This document shows, one piece after another, positions 8,126 through 16,582 of a stretch of 40,934 nt of DNA (its first letter is position 1; every line of letters starts with the position of its first letter). Location: positions 838 to 41,771 of the forward strand of contig DBTL01000046.1 in the NCBI GenBank assembly GCA_002307035.1, in the 5' to 3' direction. A program made the translations under genes and the position numbers. This stretch comes from Bacteroides sp. UBA1317 (GTDB lineage: Bacteria; Bacteroidota; Bacteroidia; Bacteroidales; Bacteroidaceae). The notes below the pieces were generated by a model. It saw nothing but the letters and a program-made list of their open reading frames with translations. It ran no database searches and had not been told where the DNA came from.

Positions 8126-8257
8126 TTAATCAAGAAGAGAAAAACCTATTAGCATGACTAAGGCCAAAGCTACAAGTGCCACAAAAATAATCTTCAACAC
8201 ACGATTGGCTTGTTGCTCTTCTTTTTTAGTGTGTGTTACTTTACGAATCTTGCTCAT
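8126..8257 (-). CDS. Small single-pass membrane protein, 43 residues
   Basis: ATG at 8257 and TAA at 8126-8128 give 43 residues. The first half is hydrophilic and basic to neutral (MSKIRKVTHTKKEEQQANRV). The second half is one uninterrupted hydrophobic helix (KIIFVALVALALVMLIGFSLL) ending in Asp. This organisation, with a charged N-terminal cytosolic part and one transmembrane segment at the C terminus, is not expected by chance. The frame fills the gap between the prfB terminator (8361-8398) and the porin gene, with no competing longer frame. I do not recognise a named family and assign no function. Small membrane proteins of this kind are often missed by gene callers. Confidence 0.65.
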   Translation of the reverse strand: MSKIRKVTHTKKEEQQANRVLKIIFVALVALALVMLIGFSLLD

Positions 8258-8360
8258 AGTAATATAAGTATTATGTTTAACGATACAAAGATTTTATCTG
8301 CTTTTATTAGGCAAAATCAAAAGTACGAATAAAATAATAGCATACAAACAATATAACAAG

Positions 8361-8398
8361 AAAATAAAATTCCCGGCATTTCTAAGACATACCGGGAA
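8361..8398 (-). terminator. Rho-independent terminator of prfB
   Basis: Arms TTCCCGGCAT (8370-8379) and ATACCGGGAA (8389-8398) pair with one G-U wobble on the minus-strand transcript. They are followed there by the U-rich tract TTTTATTTT (8369-8361). The hairpin starts about 10 nt after the prfB stop. Confidence 0.8.
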
Positions 8399-8408
8399 CT
8401 TTATTACA

Positions 8409-9528
8409 TTAGTTCTCCTCTTTAGAAGAAAATTCCATAAGATATGCTTTGATGAAACCATCTATCTTTCCATCCATTACTCCATTCACGTCTGAAGTCT
8501 GAAAGTTGGTTCGATGGTCTTTTACACGACGGTCATCAAAAACATAACTTCGTATTTGCGATCCCCATTCTATCTTTTTCTTTCCGGCCTCTATTTTACG
8601 CTGTGCTGCCAGTCGCTTCTGCAATTCACGATCATAGAGTTGAGAACGAAGCAAACGCATCGCATTCTCACGGTTATCCAACTGTGAACGAGTTTCTGTA
8701 TTTTCAATGAGGATTTCTTCTTCCTCTCCGGTATCAGGATCTTTGTATTTATAGCGTATACGAACACCTGTCTCCACCTTGTTGACATTCTGGCCACCCG
8801 CACCACCTGAGCGAAACAAATCCCAAGAGATATCAGCAGGATTAATCTGCACCTCGATCGTATCATCAACCAATGGCGAGACAAACACAGATGCAAAAGA
8901 AGTCATTCGCTTACCTTGCGCATTGAAAGGAGAAACACGCACCAAACGATGCACACCATTCTCTCCTTTAAGATAACCATAAGCATAATCGCCTTCTATC
9001 TGGATGGTACATGTCTTAATTCCGGCTTCATCCCCTTCTTGAAGGTTAGAGATGGTCATTTTATAAGCATTCTCTTCCGCCCAACGAAGATACATACGCA
9101 TCAACATAGACGACCAATCCTGACTTTCTGTTCCACCGGCTCCCGAATTGATCTTAAGCACACAGCCCATCTGATCACCTTCTTCACGAAGCATATTTTT
9201 CAGCTCCAGATTCTCCAGAGCAGCCATAGACTTAGCATAGCCTTCGTCCACTTCTTCTTCGGTAACAAGCTCTTCTTTATAGAAGTCAAAAGCTAGTTCA
9301 AGTTCATCACTCATTGTTTTGACTTCATTGTATCCGTCAATCCACTTCTGCAAACCTTTTACCAGTTTCATTTGCTCTTCAGCCTTCTTTTGGTCATCCC
9401 AAAAGCCCGGTGCCTGAGTTCTTAATTGCTCTTCTTCAACCTGAATTTTCTTTCCGTCGACGTCAAAGGTACCTCCTCAACGCATCAGTGCGCTCTTTCA
9501 CGTCTTTAAGTTGTTCGATAGTAATCAT
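8409..9528 (-). CDS. prfB: Peptide chain release factor 2, with programmed +1 frameshift
   Basis: RF2 recognises UGA and UAA stop codons and releases the peptide. The gene is complement(join(8409..9464, 9466..9528)), about 372 residues, close to E. coli RF2 (365). The first 21 codons (MITIEQLKD...RRYL) end at an in-frame TGA at 9463-9465. Skipping T9465 continues into DVDGKKIQVEEEQ, then PGFWDD, and the main frame. The main frame carries the RF2 specificity tripeptide SPF (VRVSPFNAQGKR) and the catalytic GGQ loop (GGAGGQNVNKVETGVRI). A gene finder without frameshift support would start the protein at the internal ATG 9371 and lose about 52 residues. Its own -7 element lies at 9556-9563 and a terminator follows at 8361-8398, so it is probably monocistronic. 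Confidence 0.95.
9463..9480 (-). promoter_or_regulatory. prfB recoding site (internal SD plus CTT TGA slip)
   Basis: On the minus strand the zero-frame codons read TTG AGG AGG TAC CTT TGA C. AGGAGG is the internal Shine-Dalgarno that stimulates slipping, CTT is the slippery Leu codon and TGA is the stop read by RF2 itself. The spacing from AGGAGG to CTT is three bases, as in the classic E. coli element. Low RF2 favours the +1 shift, giving autoregulation. Confidence 0.93.
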
Positions 9529-9555
9529 ATAAATAATTTGATTTTGATTTGGGTG

Positions 9556-9563
9556 CAAAGATA
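9556..9563 (-). promoter_or_regulatory. Candidate -7 promoter element of prfB
   Basis: TATCTTTG on the minus strand matches TAnnTTTG and lies 28 bp before the prfB ATG, inside the 55-bp gap after the ligase gene. A -33 TTTG is not evident. Confidence 0.5.
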
Positions 9564-9583
9564 GATAAATTTTCTGATATTAT

Positions 9584-11386
9584 TTATTCATACATTTTAT
9601 CAATCAGTTCTTTGTAGTTCTGAGCAATCACCGCTCGCTTCAGTTTAAGCGTATTGGTAAGCTCACCACGCTCCATACTGAAAGGCTCTGGCAACAAGGT
9701 AAAGCTTTTAATTTGTTCGTAATGAGCAAATTGTTGTTGCAGTGTGTCGATGCGTGCTTTAAACAGTCCCTGTATTTTAGGGTGCTGCAACAACTCATCC
9801 AAAGTCTTATATTCAAGCCCCTTCTCTTTTGCATACTCTTCAACAAAGCTATAGACCGGAACGATAAGAGCTGATACAAACTTACGCTGATCGGCAACAA
9901 CTGCTATTTGATCGATAAAACGATCTACCACAAGCTTTGTCTCTAACGCTTGTGGAGCAATATACTTCCCATTTGACGTTTTAAATAAGTCTTTAATTCT
10001 TTCCGTCAGATAAAGTTGTCCATCTTTAAAATATCCGGCATCTCCCGTATGAAACCAACCTTCTTTATCAATAGCTGCCGCTGTAGCTTCACTCTTTTTA
10101 TAATATCCTTTAGTGATGGTTTTACCACGAAGCAAAATTTCATTGTTTTCACCAATCTTCACCTCTAGTCCGGGCATAACTGTACCTACCGAACCAATTT
10201 CATATCCGGTCTTCCATGTACACGATACGGTCGCAGTCGACTCCGTAAGACCGTAACCCGTAAGCATATCAATACCTACAGAGTGTACAAACTCACAGAT
10301 TTCATCGGAAATAGCTGCTCCTGCCGTTGGAAAGAAATTACCATTCTCTATTCCAATAGTCTTCTTGAGCAACAAATAAATTGTTTTTTCGTAGAATTTA
10401 TACTTCCATTGAATCATCAAAGGAGGTGTTTTACCTTTACGCAGATAGTCAACATTATGTATTTTACCCACTTTTAGAGCATCAAGCATCAATGTTTTTT
10501 TGAGTCCCGTCGTTTCCGCTATCTTTTCTTGAACACCGGCATATACTTTCTCCCAAAAACGAGGCACACTACACATCAGAGTAGGACGAATCTCTTTAAT
10601 CGTTGTCTGAATGTCAGCCGGACGAAGATTTATGCAAGTTTGAACACCCTTGCTAATACAAAGGTAACTCCATGCCTTCTCAAAAACGTGAGTAAGTGGA
10701 AGGAAATTCATTGAGACATCCGCATCGGTCATTGTCTTCAAGCGAACATCGTGCGTATGAAAAATTTCCAAATAGCAAGAGTGGTGCAACATCACTCCCT
10801 TAGGTTCACCAGTCGTGCCGGATGTATAAAGAATATTAGCCAAGTCATTTTCATTGGCACGTGCAGTACGCTCTGTTACCACATCAGGGTTTGTCAGGGT
10901 CATGGCCAATTTAAGAAATTCATCAAAATAAATGGAAGTAGCATCGCGAGCATCTTTTATCACCGAACGATCGAAAATGATGATTTTTTGAAGAGAAGGA
11001 CAAAATCCAAAAATACTAAATGCCGCATCATATTGAAACTGTTCACCCACAAAAAGAAAGCGAATTTGAGCATCATCAATGATGTATTGAGCCTGAGCAG
11101 GTGAGCTTGTAGCATAAAGCGGTACAGTCACAGCCCTATTGGCAAATGCAGAAAAATCCACATAAAGACATTCAGGTTTGTTTTGAGAAAAGATTCCGAT
11201 ATTCTCTTCTTCCTCAACTCCAATGGCAGCCAATGCCTCGGCACCTTTGTTTACTGTGTCAGAAAATTGAATCCATGTAATCGGAACCCATTGAGCCTTC
11301 TCGTAATCACGATACTTTAGAGCTACCTTTTCGCCATATTTTTCAGCCTGACGATGAACTAAGACAGATAGATGATGATAAGTCAT
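9584..11386 (-). CDS. AMP-forming long-chain fatty acid--CoA ligase
   Basis: 600 residues, an ANL-superfamily adenylating enzyme of the long-chain acyl-CoA synthetase branch. It would activate fatty acids with ATP and CoA on the cytosolic side of the membrane. The AMP-binding P-loop ILYTSGTTGEPKGVML is at residues about 185-200. The motif TGYGLTESTATVSC lies in the middle of the second half, followed by GWFHTGDAGYF (ribose-binding Asp) and the hinge region LTERIKDLFKTSNGKYIAP with the family-typical Lys in the C-terminal domain. Length is usual for this branch. It is expressed from its own promoter (-7 at 11412-11419) and is followed 55 bp later by prfB, which appears to have a separate promoter. 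FadD-like is a safe description; chain-length preference cannot be read from the sequence. Confidence 0.88.
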   Translation of the reverse strand: MTYHHLSVLVHRQAEKYGEKVALKYRDYEKAQWVPITWIQFSDTVNKGAEALAAIGVEEEENIGIFSQNKPECLYVDFSAFANRAVTVPLYATSSPAQAQYIIDDAQIRFLFVGEQFQYDAAFSIFGFCPSLQKIIIFDRSVIKDARDATSIYFDEFLKLAMTLTNPDVVTERTARANENDLANILYTSGTTGEPKGVMLHHSCYLEIFHTHDVRLKTMTDADVSMNFLPLTHVFEKAWSYLCISKGVQTCINLRPADIQTTIKEIRPTLMCSVPRFWEKVYAGVQEKIAETTGLKKTLMLDALKVGKIHNVDYLRKGKTPPLMIQWKYKFYEKTIYLLLKKTIGIENGNFFPTAGAAISDEICEFVHSVGIDMLTGYGLTESTATVSCTWKTGYEIGSVGTVMPGLEVKIGENNEILLRGKTITKGYYKKSEATAAAIDKEGWFHTGDAGYFKDGQLYLTERIKDLFKTSNGKYIAPQALETKLVVDRFIDQIAVVADQRKFVSALIVPVYSFVEEYAKEKGLEYKTLDELLQHPKIQGLFKARIDTLQQQFAHYEQIKSFTLLPEPFSMERGELTNTLKLKRAVIAQNYKELIDKMYE

Positions 11387-11411
11387 ATATTTTGTTGTTA
11401 GTATTTGCGTG

Positions 11412-11419
11412 CAAAGGTA
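11412..11419 (-). promoter_or_regulatory. Candidate -7 promoter element of the acyl-CoA ligase gene
   Basis: TACCTTTG on the minus strand matches TAnnTTTG, 25 bp upstream of the start codon. The -33 region is a poor match. Confidence 0.5.
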
Positions 11420-11576
11420 CCGTTTAATTTGAAATTATCAGTAGCCTCCAGAGATTTATTTAAAGATGACCAATCAAGCTATTAGCCATTTAGACAAGAG
11501 CGAATGGTCGCCATAGCAACTTAATTAATTACCTAATATTAGATTTCCATACACACAAACAACATAACATTTTGCT

Positions 11577-11584
11577 TATATTTG
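11577..11584 (+). promoter_or_regulatory. Candidate -7 promoter element of the M20 deacylase gene
   Basis: TATATTTG matches TAnnTTTG and lies 22 bp before ATG 11607. No convincing -33 TTTG is seen at the usual distance. The rest of the ~220-bp divergent gap with the ligase gene is AT-rich without other visible features. Confidence 0.5.
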
Positions 11585-11606
11585 CAAAACAAATATATTT
11601 CATCAT

Positions 11607-12674
11607 ATGATAGGTAACAACTCAGAAATACTGGCAGAAGCCATCGGGCTATTGAAATCATTAATAAGTATTCCTTCCATTAGCCGTGAAGAAGCGGGAG
11701 CTGCGGACTTTTTACAAAATTATATTGAAGCCGTAGGTATGGAAACCGGGCGCAAAGGAAACAATGTATGGTGCTTGAGTCCGATGTTTAGCATTGAAAA
11801 ACCAACAATACTACTTAACTCACACATTGATACGGTGAAGCCTGTTAGTGGTTGGCGCAAAGATCCCTTCACCCCTCGCGAAGAGAACGGTAAGCTATAT
11901 GGGTTAGGGAGTAATGATGCCGGTGCTAGTCTAGTCACAATGTTGCAGATATTTCTGAATTTATGCCGCAAAGAGCAAAATTATAATCTGATTTATTTGG
12001 CTTCCTGTGAAGAAGAAATATCAGGAAAAAACGGCATAGAGAGTGTATTATCCGGATTGCCCCCTATTTCTTTTGCCATCGTAGGTGAACCTACGGAGAT
12101 GCAACCGGCCATAGCTGAAAAAGGTCTGATGGTATTAGATGTTACTGCCGCCGGCCGCGCCGGACATGCCGCCCGTGATGAGGGAGACAATGCTATCTAT
12201 AAAGTTTTGAAAGATGTTGAATGGTTCCGTGATTATCGTTTTGAGAAAGAATCGCCATTGCTCGGTCCAGTCAAAATGAGTGTAACTCAAATTGATGCAG
12301 GTACCCAACACAATGTCATACCTGATCTTTGCACTTTTGTAGTGGATATACGTAGTAATGAGCTTTATAACAATGAAGAACTCTTCAACGAAATTCAGCA
12401 AAACATATCGTGTCAGGCAAAAGCTCGTTCTTTCAGGCTCAATTCATCAAGCATTTCAATAGATCACTCTTTTGTGAAAAGAGCAATTAAGCTTGGCAAG
12501 GTACCCTATGGTTCACCAACTCTTTCCGACCAGTCATTAATGTCTTTTCCGTCTCTAAAAATGGGCCCTGGGCGCTCATCACGTTCTCACACTGCAGATG
12601 AATACATTATGATAAAGGAGTTGGAAGAAGCAATAGAAGTTTATACAACCTTATTGGACGGGTTCACTTTATAA
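11607..12674 (+). CDS. argE: M20 family deacylase, probable N-acyl-ornithine deacetylase (ArgE/DapE type)
   Basis: 355 residues with an intact M20 di-zinc centre: NSHIDTVKP (His73, Asp75), GLGSNDAGAS (bridging Asp104), ASCEEEISG (general base and zinc ligand Glu135/136), VGEPTEMQP (Glu161) and the C-terminal SRSHTADEYI His. The dimerisation domain lies between about 175 and 280 (GRAGHAARDEGDNA). The GEPT motif and overall length fit ArgE/DapE deacylases. Bacteroides makes arginine through succinylated ornithine intermediates in at least B. fragilis, so the substrate may be N-succinyl- or N-acetylornithine; I infer this and cannot decide it. DapE-like desuccinylase is the alternative. It stands alone between a divergent ligase gene and a convergent envC gene, with a bidirectional terminator at 12784-12822. 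Confidence 0.75.
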   Translation: MIGNNSEILAEAIGLLKSLISIPSISREEAGAADFLQNYIEAVGMETGRKGNNVWCLSPMFSIEKPTILLNSHIDTVKPVSGWRKDPFTPREENGKLYGLGSNDAGASLVTMLQIFLNLCRKEQNYNLIYLASCEEEISGKNGIESVLSGLPPISFAIVGEPTEMQPAIAEKGLMVLDVTAAGRAGHAARDEGDNAIYKVLKDVEWFRDYRFEKESPLLGPVKMSVTQIDAGTQHNVIPDLCTFVVDIRSNELYNNEELFNEIQQNISCQAKARSFRLNSSSISIDHSFVKRAIKLGKVPYGSPTLSDQSLMSFPSLKMGPGRSSRSHTADEYIMIKELEEAIEVYTTLLDGFTL

Positions 12675-12783
12675 GAACAAAAACGGCAAGAGGAATAAAT
12701 TCTCTCGAAAAGAGTGGCAATAAAGCTTCTTTCATTATACTAGTGCTCACATGGCAAGCGCTTTTGTCTTGATTCAAGTAAAC

Positions 12784-12822
12784 AAAAAGCCTCTTCTGGA
12801 AATTCTCCAAAAGAGGTTTTTT
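12784..12822. terminator. Bidirectional terminator between argE-like and envC-like genes
   Basis: CCTCTT (12790-12795) pairs with AAGAGG (12811-12816) and TGGA (12797-12800) with TCCA (12806-12809), with one internal mismatch. A-run 12784-12788 and T-run 12817-12822 flank the stem, giving a U-tract in both directions. It serves the convergent gene ends at 12674 and 12843. The 110 bp before it hold nothing I recognise. Confidence 0.75.
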
Positions 12823-12842
12823 GTTTTTTGCCCTACCAGGCT

Positions 12843-14159
12843 CTATCGATTGAGCCAAGGTTCAGGATTTAATTTTTCTTTCTCGTGCCGTAGCTGAAAA
12901 TGCAACACTGTACGGCCATTGTCACTTAAATCAGAGAAAACTTGTCCGATACTCTGTTTTGTACTCACCGTTTCGCCCTGCTTTACTGAAGCAGAAGAGA
13001 GATTACAATAAACAGAAATATAGTTTCCATGGCGAATCAAGATATTAAAGAGTCCATTGAGTTGGAATACAGCTGCCACTTTACCCTCAAAAATAGCTCG
13101 TGCCTGGGCGCCGGGACGTCCTTGTATATCAATGCCCTTATTGTCTAGTTTCACGTTTCGCAATCCTTCTACAGCGTATTCTCCGTAATGGCTAACAACA
13201 ATATAAGAGCCCGAAATAGGAACCGGCAATCGGCCTTTATTATTTGCAAAATTACCTGAAAGTTCACGGTCGGCTTTGTTCATAGAATAGCTCTCCAGCG
13301 GTTTAGCCTTTTTCCTCGTGCGAGATGTTGTAGCAGTAGTCTTTTCAGATTTACTTTCAGACTTGGACTCGGCTTTGCGACGGGCCTCTTCCTCGCGCCG
13401 AGCTTCCTCTTCAGCACGCTTACGAGCTCGTTCTATCTCTTCCGCAATTAATCGATCAATACGAGCATTTAGATTATTCGCTTCACGGCGTTTGCGCTGA
13501 ATCTCACTTTGTAGTCCTTTTTGTTTCTTCTGCAAATTGGCTACAATGGTACGTTTTTGCTTTTCCTGTGATTCTAATTTTACTTTCTCTTGCTCACGCT
13601 CCCTCAACAAATTCTCTTTAGCCGTCTTCACTTGACGCAGTTCGGTCTTCTTGCGAGTAACCTGCTCTTGTTTTTTAAGGATTTCCTCTCCTTGCAGCCT
13701 TTGGTAAGTAGCATATTCGCGGACATACCTCAAGCGACGATACATTTTGCCTAAGTCATCAGCGGAAAAGATAAACATTAACTTTTCTTCTATCGACTTA
13801 TTTTTATAAAGGTATTGAACAGACGATTCGTATTTTTTCTTTTTATCAGTTAAATCTCTCTGCAAACCGCGAAGCTGGCGTTCCAAAGAAGAAAGCTCAT
13901 TTCCAATGGCTTCAACATCTTTATTGATAGAAGAAATATAGCGTTTTCTCTCGTCTATTTGTCCAGTAAGTGCTGCCAAACCATTCAGCTGACTACCCAC
14001 ATCCTTCTTTGTGCTTTTGAGTAATGATTCCGTCTCCGCAATTTGCTTTTGCAAACTGCCCCGCTTGCTTTCCAACTCTTTTATCAGCTTATTAGACTGG
14101 GCAAACAAAATGGTTGCCGAACCAAAACACAACATTAACACGACAAAGAAACGTTTCAT
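12843..14159 (-). CDS. EnvC-like murein hydrolase activator (coiled coil plus degenerate M23/LytM domain)
   Basis: 438 residues. A signal peptide (VVLMLCFGSATILFAQ) is followed by a long coiled coil, roughly residues 22-255, rich in K/E/Q heptads, then a low-complexity R/E/A and S/E/K linker (to about 280), and a C-terminal LytM domain from about 320. The M23 zinc ligands are lost: the HxxxD motif reads NKGID, and the HxH motif reads VLH in VLHFQLR. This is the EnvC pattern, a non-catalytic LytM domain that activates cell-wall amidases at the division site. The target amidase is not in this window. The start ATG overlaps the stop of the DUF4292 gene by 4 bp (14156-14159), so the two are translationally coupled. 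It is the last gene of the dut-TPR-DUF4292-envC unit. Confidence 0.83.
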   Translation of the reverse strand: MKRFFVVLMLCFGSATILFAQSNKLIKELESKRGSLQKQIAETESLLKSTKKDVGSQLNGLAALTGQIDERKRYISSINKDVEAIGNELSSLERQLRGLQRDLTDKKKKYESSVQYLYKNKSIEEKLMFIFSADDLGKMYRRLRYVREYATYQRLQGEEILKKQEQVTRKKTELRQVKTAKENLLREREQEKVKLESQEKQKRTIVANLQKKQKGLQSEIQRKRREANNLNARIDRLIAEEIERARKRAEEEARREEEARRKAESKSESKSEKTTATTSRTRKKAKPLESYSMNKADRELSGNFANNKGRLPVPISGSYIVVSHYGEYAVEGLRNVKLDNKGIDIQGRPGAQARAIFEGKVAAVFQLNGLFNILIRHGNYISVYCNLSSASVKQGETVSTKQSIGQVFSDLSDNGRTVLHFQLRHEKEKLNPEPWLNR

Positions 14160-14725
14160 AGAGTCAGTAACAGTTTTATCAAATCATTTAATTCCACTTG
14201 GGTATATTTAGCCGAAACTTCGGTAGGAATAAGTTCCATCTCAGAAGCAGAAAAGTCATACAATTGCAAACGAGCGTCATTTAGAGAAGAAATGCCTAAT
14301 TCTTTACCGGTGAAGGTTGATTTACCTCCTGCTTGAGAAGCATCAAACAACAATTTTTCAAGTTTAGCAAAGTTGCTACCTTTAGGAAGTAAAGGAGTTA
14401 GTTCGCTCTTTTCGGCACGAACAAAACGTTTATTCATGCGATCAAGAAGCAATACTTCATCAGGAGTAATTTCAATTCTGGCCACTTCTGTTCTAAGAAC
14501 AGGCAACTGCACTGATAGTTGAATTCGTTCTTCACTCTTCATCTTCATATACCCACCCATCGTTACTTTATCTCCTTTGTAAGGAACGGTAAGCTGAATT
14601 TTTGAGGACAAGTAGCGAGGCGTCTCCGGCTCAACCGGTGCTACAATTGTACGAGCACTTTTACAACCTGTCAGCAATGCGACACAAAGAAGCACAAAAG
14701 ACAGTATTTTTGTTATTCGTTTCAT
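14156..14725 (-). CDS. DUF4292 lipoprotein
   Basis: 189 residues. An N-terminal lipoprotein signal (ILSFVLLCVALLTGC) gives a lipid-modified Cys near residue 21. The remainder is a compact beta-rich domain of a Bacteroidetes-specific family that I match to DUF4292 (VTMGGYMKMKSEERIQLSVQLP, then VARIEITPDEVLLLDRMNKRFV). That pattern, a series of strands asking how a lipoprotein core binds a lipid or sugar chain, resembles LolB/LolA-like folds, but the similarity is my impression and not an established match. It overlaps the TPR gene by 4 bp upstream and the envC-like gene by 4 bp downstream, so all three are probably made together. Function unknown; an envelope assembly role is inferred. Confidence 0.75.
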   Translation of the reverse strand: MKRITKILSFVLLCVALLTGCKSARTIVAPVEPETPRYLSSKIQLTVPYKGDKVTMGGYMKMKSEERIQLSVQLPVLRTEVARIEITPDEVLLLDRMNKRFVRAEKSELTPLLPKGSNFAKLEKLLFDASQAGGKSTFTGKELGISSLNDARLQLYDFSASEMELIPTEVSAKYTQVELNDLIKLLLTL

Positions 14726-16536
14726 TCAGCTATATATTTTTTCTTTTCTATTTTCCGTTTTAATGTATCCGACTTACTACCCATATCAAGGGCTTTGTGC
14801 CAATATTCCATGGCTCCTTTGACATCACCCGTCATATAATAGATATCTCCGCAATGCTCTACCACCACGTCACTCTTATCACCACCGTTCTTAATGGCAT
14901 CATCCATATAGATACGAGCTTCAGCATAATTACCTTTTTCGAAAAGTATCCAGGCATACGTATCTAAGTAGGTCGCATTATTGGGTTCCGTTTTCACCGT
15001 CTTATAACTCATCTCCTCAGCCTTATCTAAATCACGACGTTCTACCGACAAGTAATATGCATAATTATTAAGCGCACCTATGTTTGATGGATTATAAACC
15101 AATGCAGAGTCATAAGCTGCATAAGCTTGTGTAATCTGCTTCTTTGTATGGTAAATATCTCCCATCATGCTATAAAAGTCAGATACCACCTCTTTTTTAC
15201 TCTCGGCAGTAACATGCGTCAATGCTTTCTTATAGACATCCAAGGCATCATCCCATCGGTCTGCCTGATAATAAGCGATACCCAGATAAAAATAAAGTTC
15301 GAGAGATTCGGGAGTAGCCTCAATGCCTGGCTCACACAATTTAATTACTTCTTCATAATCGTTTGCACGAACAGCTGATCCTAAAAGCATCATTCGGGCG
15401 GCCGTATTTGTAGGATCTATCTGAATGACTTGCCTGAGTACCGGAATGGACTTTTTCTCCATACCTTTAGATAGTAAGTATTGCGAATAGAGCATCGGTA
15501 TTTGCGAATCTTCAGTATCTTGTTGCATCATACGTTCAAAGATTGCCATTACCTGCGTGCTATCCTTACCCTCTTGCTCTGACTGCACGATGAATTCACG
15601 CATGACGTTCACTTTTGTCTCGGCTGGGACCTTTCGGTTCATTAACAACGTGTCAAGCTGTTGCTCATACAGTTTCTTTTGCCCGGTTTGCTCATAATAA
15701 GAGGCCAACGAAAAAAGTGCCATGGCATTATCCGGTTCCACAGCCAATACTTTTTGATAGGTATCATAAGCTTCCTTATTCTTACCGTTTTGTAGATAAA
15801 CATCGCCCAGCAAAGTCAGATATCGCATATCCATCGGATATTCCTTAGCGAGACTTTCTATCTCCTGAAAGGCTTTTTTATCATCTTCCATCTGGAGATA
15901 AATGCGAAACTTCTCCATGCTAAGTTGTTCATTCTTTCCAAGGATACCCTCCAAACGATCCAATGTGGCAATTACTTTCGTATAGTCTTTTTGCTGATTG
16001 TACAGATCGACCAGACTAAACAGAGATTCTCTCCGGGTAGGAAAACGAGAAACCATTAATTCAAGAAACGAAATGGCCTTCTCTTTTTTCTCTTGCTGTT
16101 GATACAAATTGGCCAGCGCCTGGCTATACCAATAGTTGTCCGGATCATTTGCCACTGCTTTTTCAAGAGCATCTTGTCCTAGTGGCATTTGCTTAAGAAA
16201 CAGATAAAATTGCGCTATTTCATAAAGTGCCGAAGATGCACTGGGGCTCAGATCGAGACAATGTTTGAATAATTCGAATGCTGAATCATATTCTCCTTTT
16301 GATTTAAGGCGGGTTGCCTCCAGAAAGAAATAATCGTATTTTCGTTGTTGCTCAAACGTGAGTGTGTCAGAAACGGCATCCGGTAGCAATTTATCACGTT
16401 TTTGCATCTTGCTTGAAGAAGAACAAGAACTTAACAGGGTTACCGATACAAGCAAACCAGCCAACACTATATTGCAAAATCTTCGTTTTTTTTGAGTACA
16501 ATGTCGACTTTTTATGCGAAATTTATTATTAATCAT
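14722..16536 (-). CDS. Tetratricopeptide-repeat lipoprotein
   Basis: 604 residues from ATG 16536. The frame stays open to an ATG at 16632, but that would overlap dut by 50 bp and place 32 extra residues before the signal sequence. From 16536 a basic N-region (KSRHCTQKKRRF) leads to a hydrophobic stretch and lipobox VTLLSSC. The mature protein is built almost wholly of TPR units: canonical pieces include YDSAFELFKHCLDLSPS, LGQDALEKAVANDPDNYW, KEAYDTYQKVLAVEPDNAMA, WDDALDVYKKALTHV and AEEMSYKTVKTEPNNATYLDT. TPR lipoproteins act as protein-protein scaffolds in the periplasm or at the outer membrane. Its tight coupling to DUF4292 and EnvC-like genes suggests a shared envelope complex, which is inference. 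It ends in IEKKKYIAE. Confidence 0.8.
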   Translation of the reverse strand: MINNKFRIKSRHCTQKKRRFCNIVLAGLLVSVTLLSSCSSSSKMQKRDKLLPDAVSDTLTFEQQRKYDYFFLEATRLKSKGEYDSAFELFKHCLDLSPSASSALYEIAQFYLFLKQMPLGQDALEKAVANDPDNYWYSQALANLYQQQEKKEKAISFLELMVSRFPTRRESLFSLVDLYNQQKDYTKVIATLDRLEGILGKNEQLSMEKFRIYLQMEDDKKAFQEIESLAKEYPMDMRYLTLLGDVYLQNGKNKEAYDTYQKVLAVEPDNAMALFSLASYYEQTGQKKLYEQQLDTLLMNRKVPAETKVNVMREFIVQSEQEGKDSTQVMAIFERMMQQDTEDSQIPMLYSQYLLSKGMEKKSIPVLRQVIQIDPTNTAARMMLLGSAVRANDYEEVIKLCEPGIEATPESLELYFYLGIAYYQADRWDDALDVYKKALTHVTAESKKEVVSDFYSMMGDIYHTKKQITQAYAAYDSALVYNPSNIGALNNYAYYLSVERRDLDKAEEMSYKTVKTEPNNATYLDTYAWILFEKGNYAEARIYMDDAIKNGGDKSDVVVEHCGDIYYMTGDVKGAMEYWHKALDMGSKSDTLKRKIEKKKYIAE

Positions 16537-16582
16537 TCTCTTACGATATATAGTTAAGTAACCTCTGAGCACTATCAATGAG

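Noticed and set aside
8409..9371. prfB as a 320-residue gene, or as a frameshifted pseudogene
   Set aside because: The upstream 21 codons plus the AGGAGG-TAC-CTT-TGA site show a programmed frameshift giving full-length RF2.
12664..12858. 64-residue minus-strand open frame between the argE-like and envC-like genes
   Set aside because: It reads through the bidirectional terminator at 12784-12822 and resembles no family.
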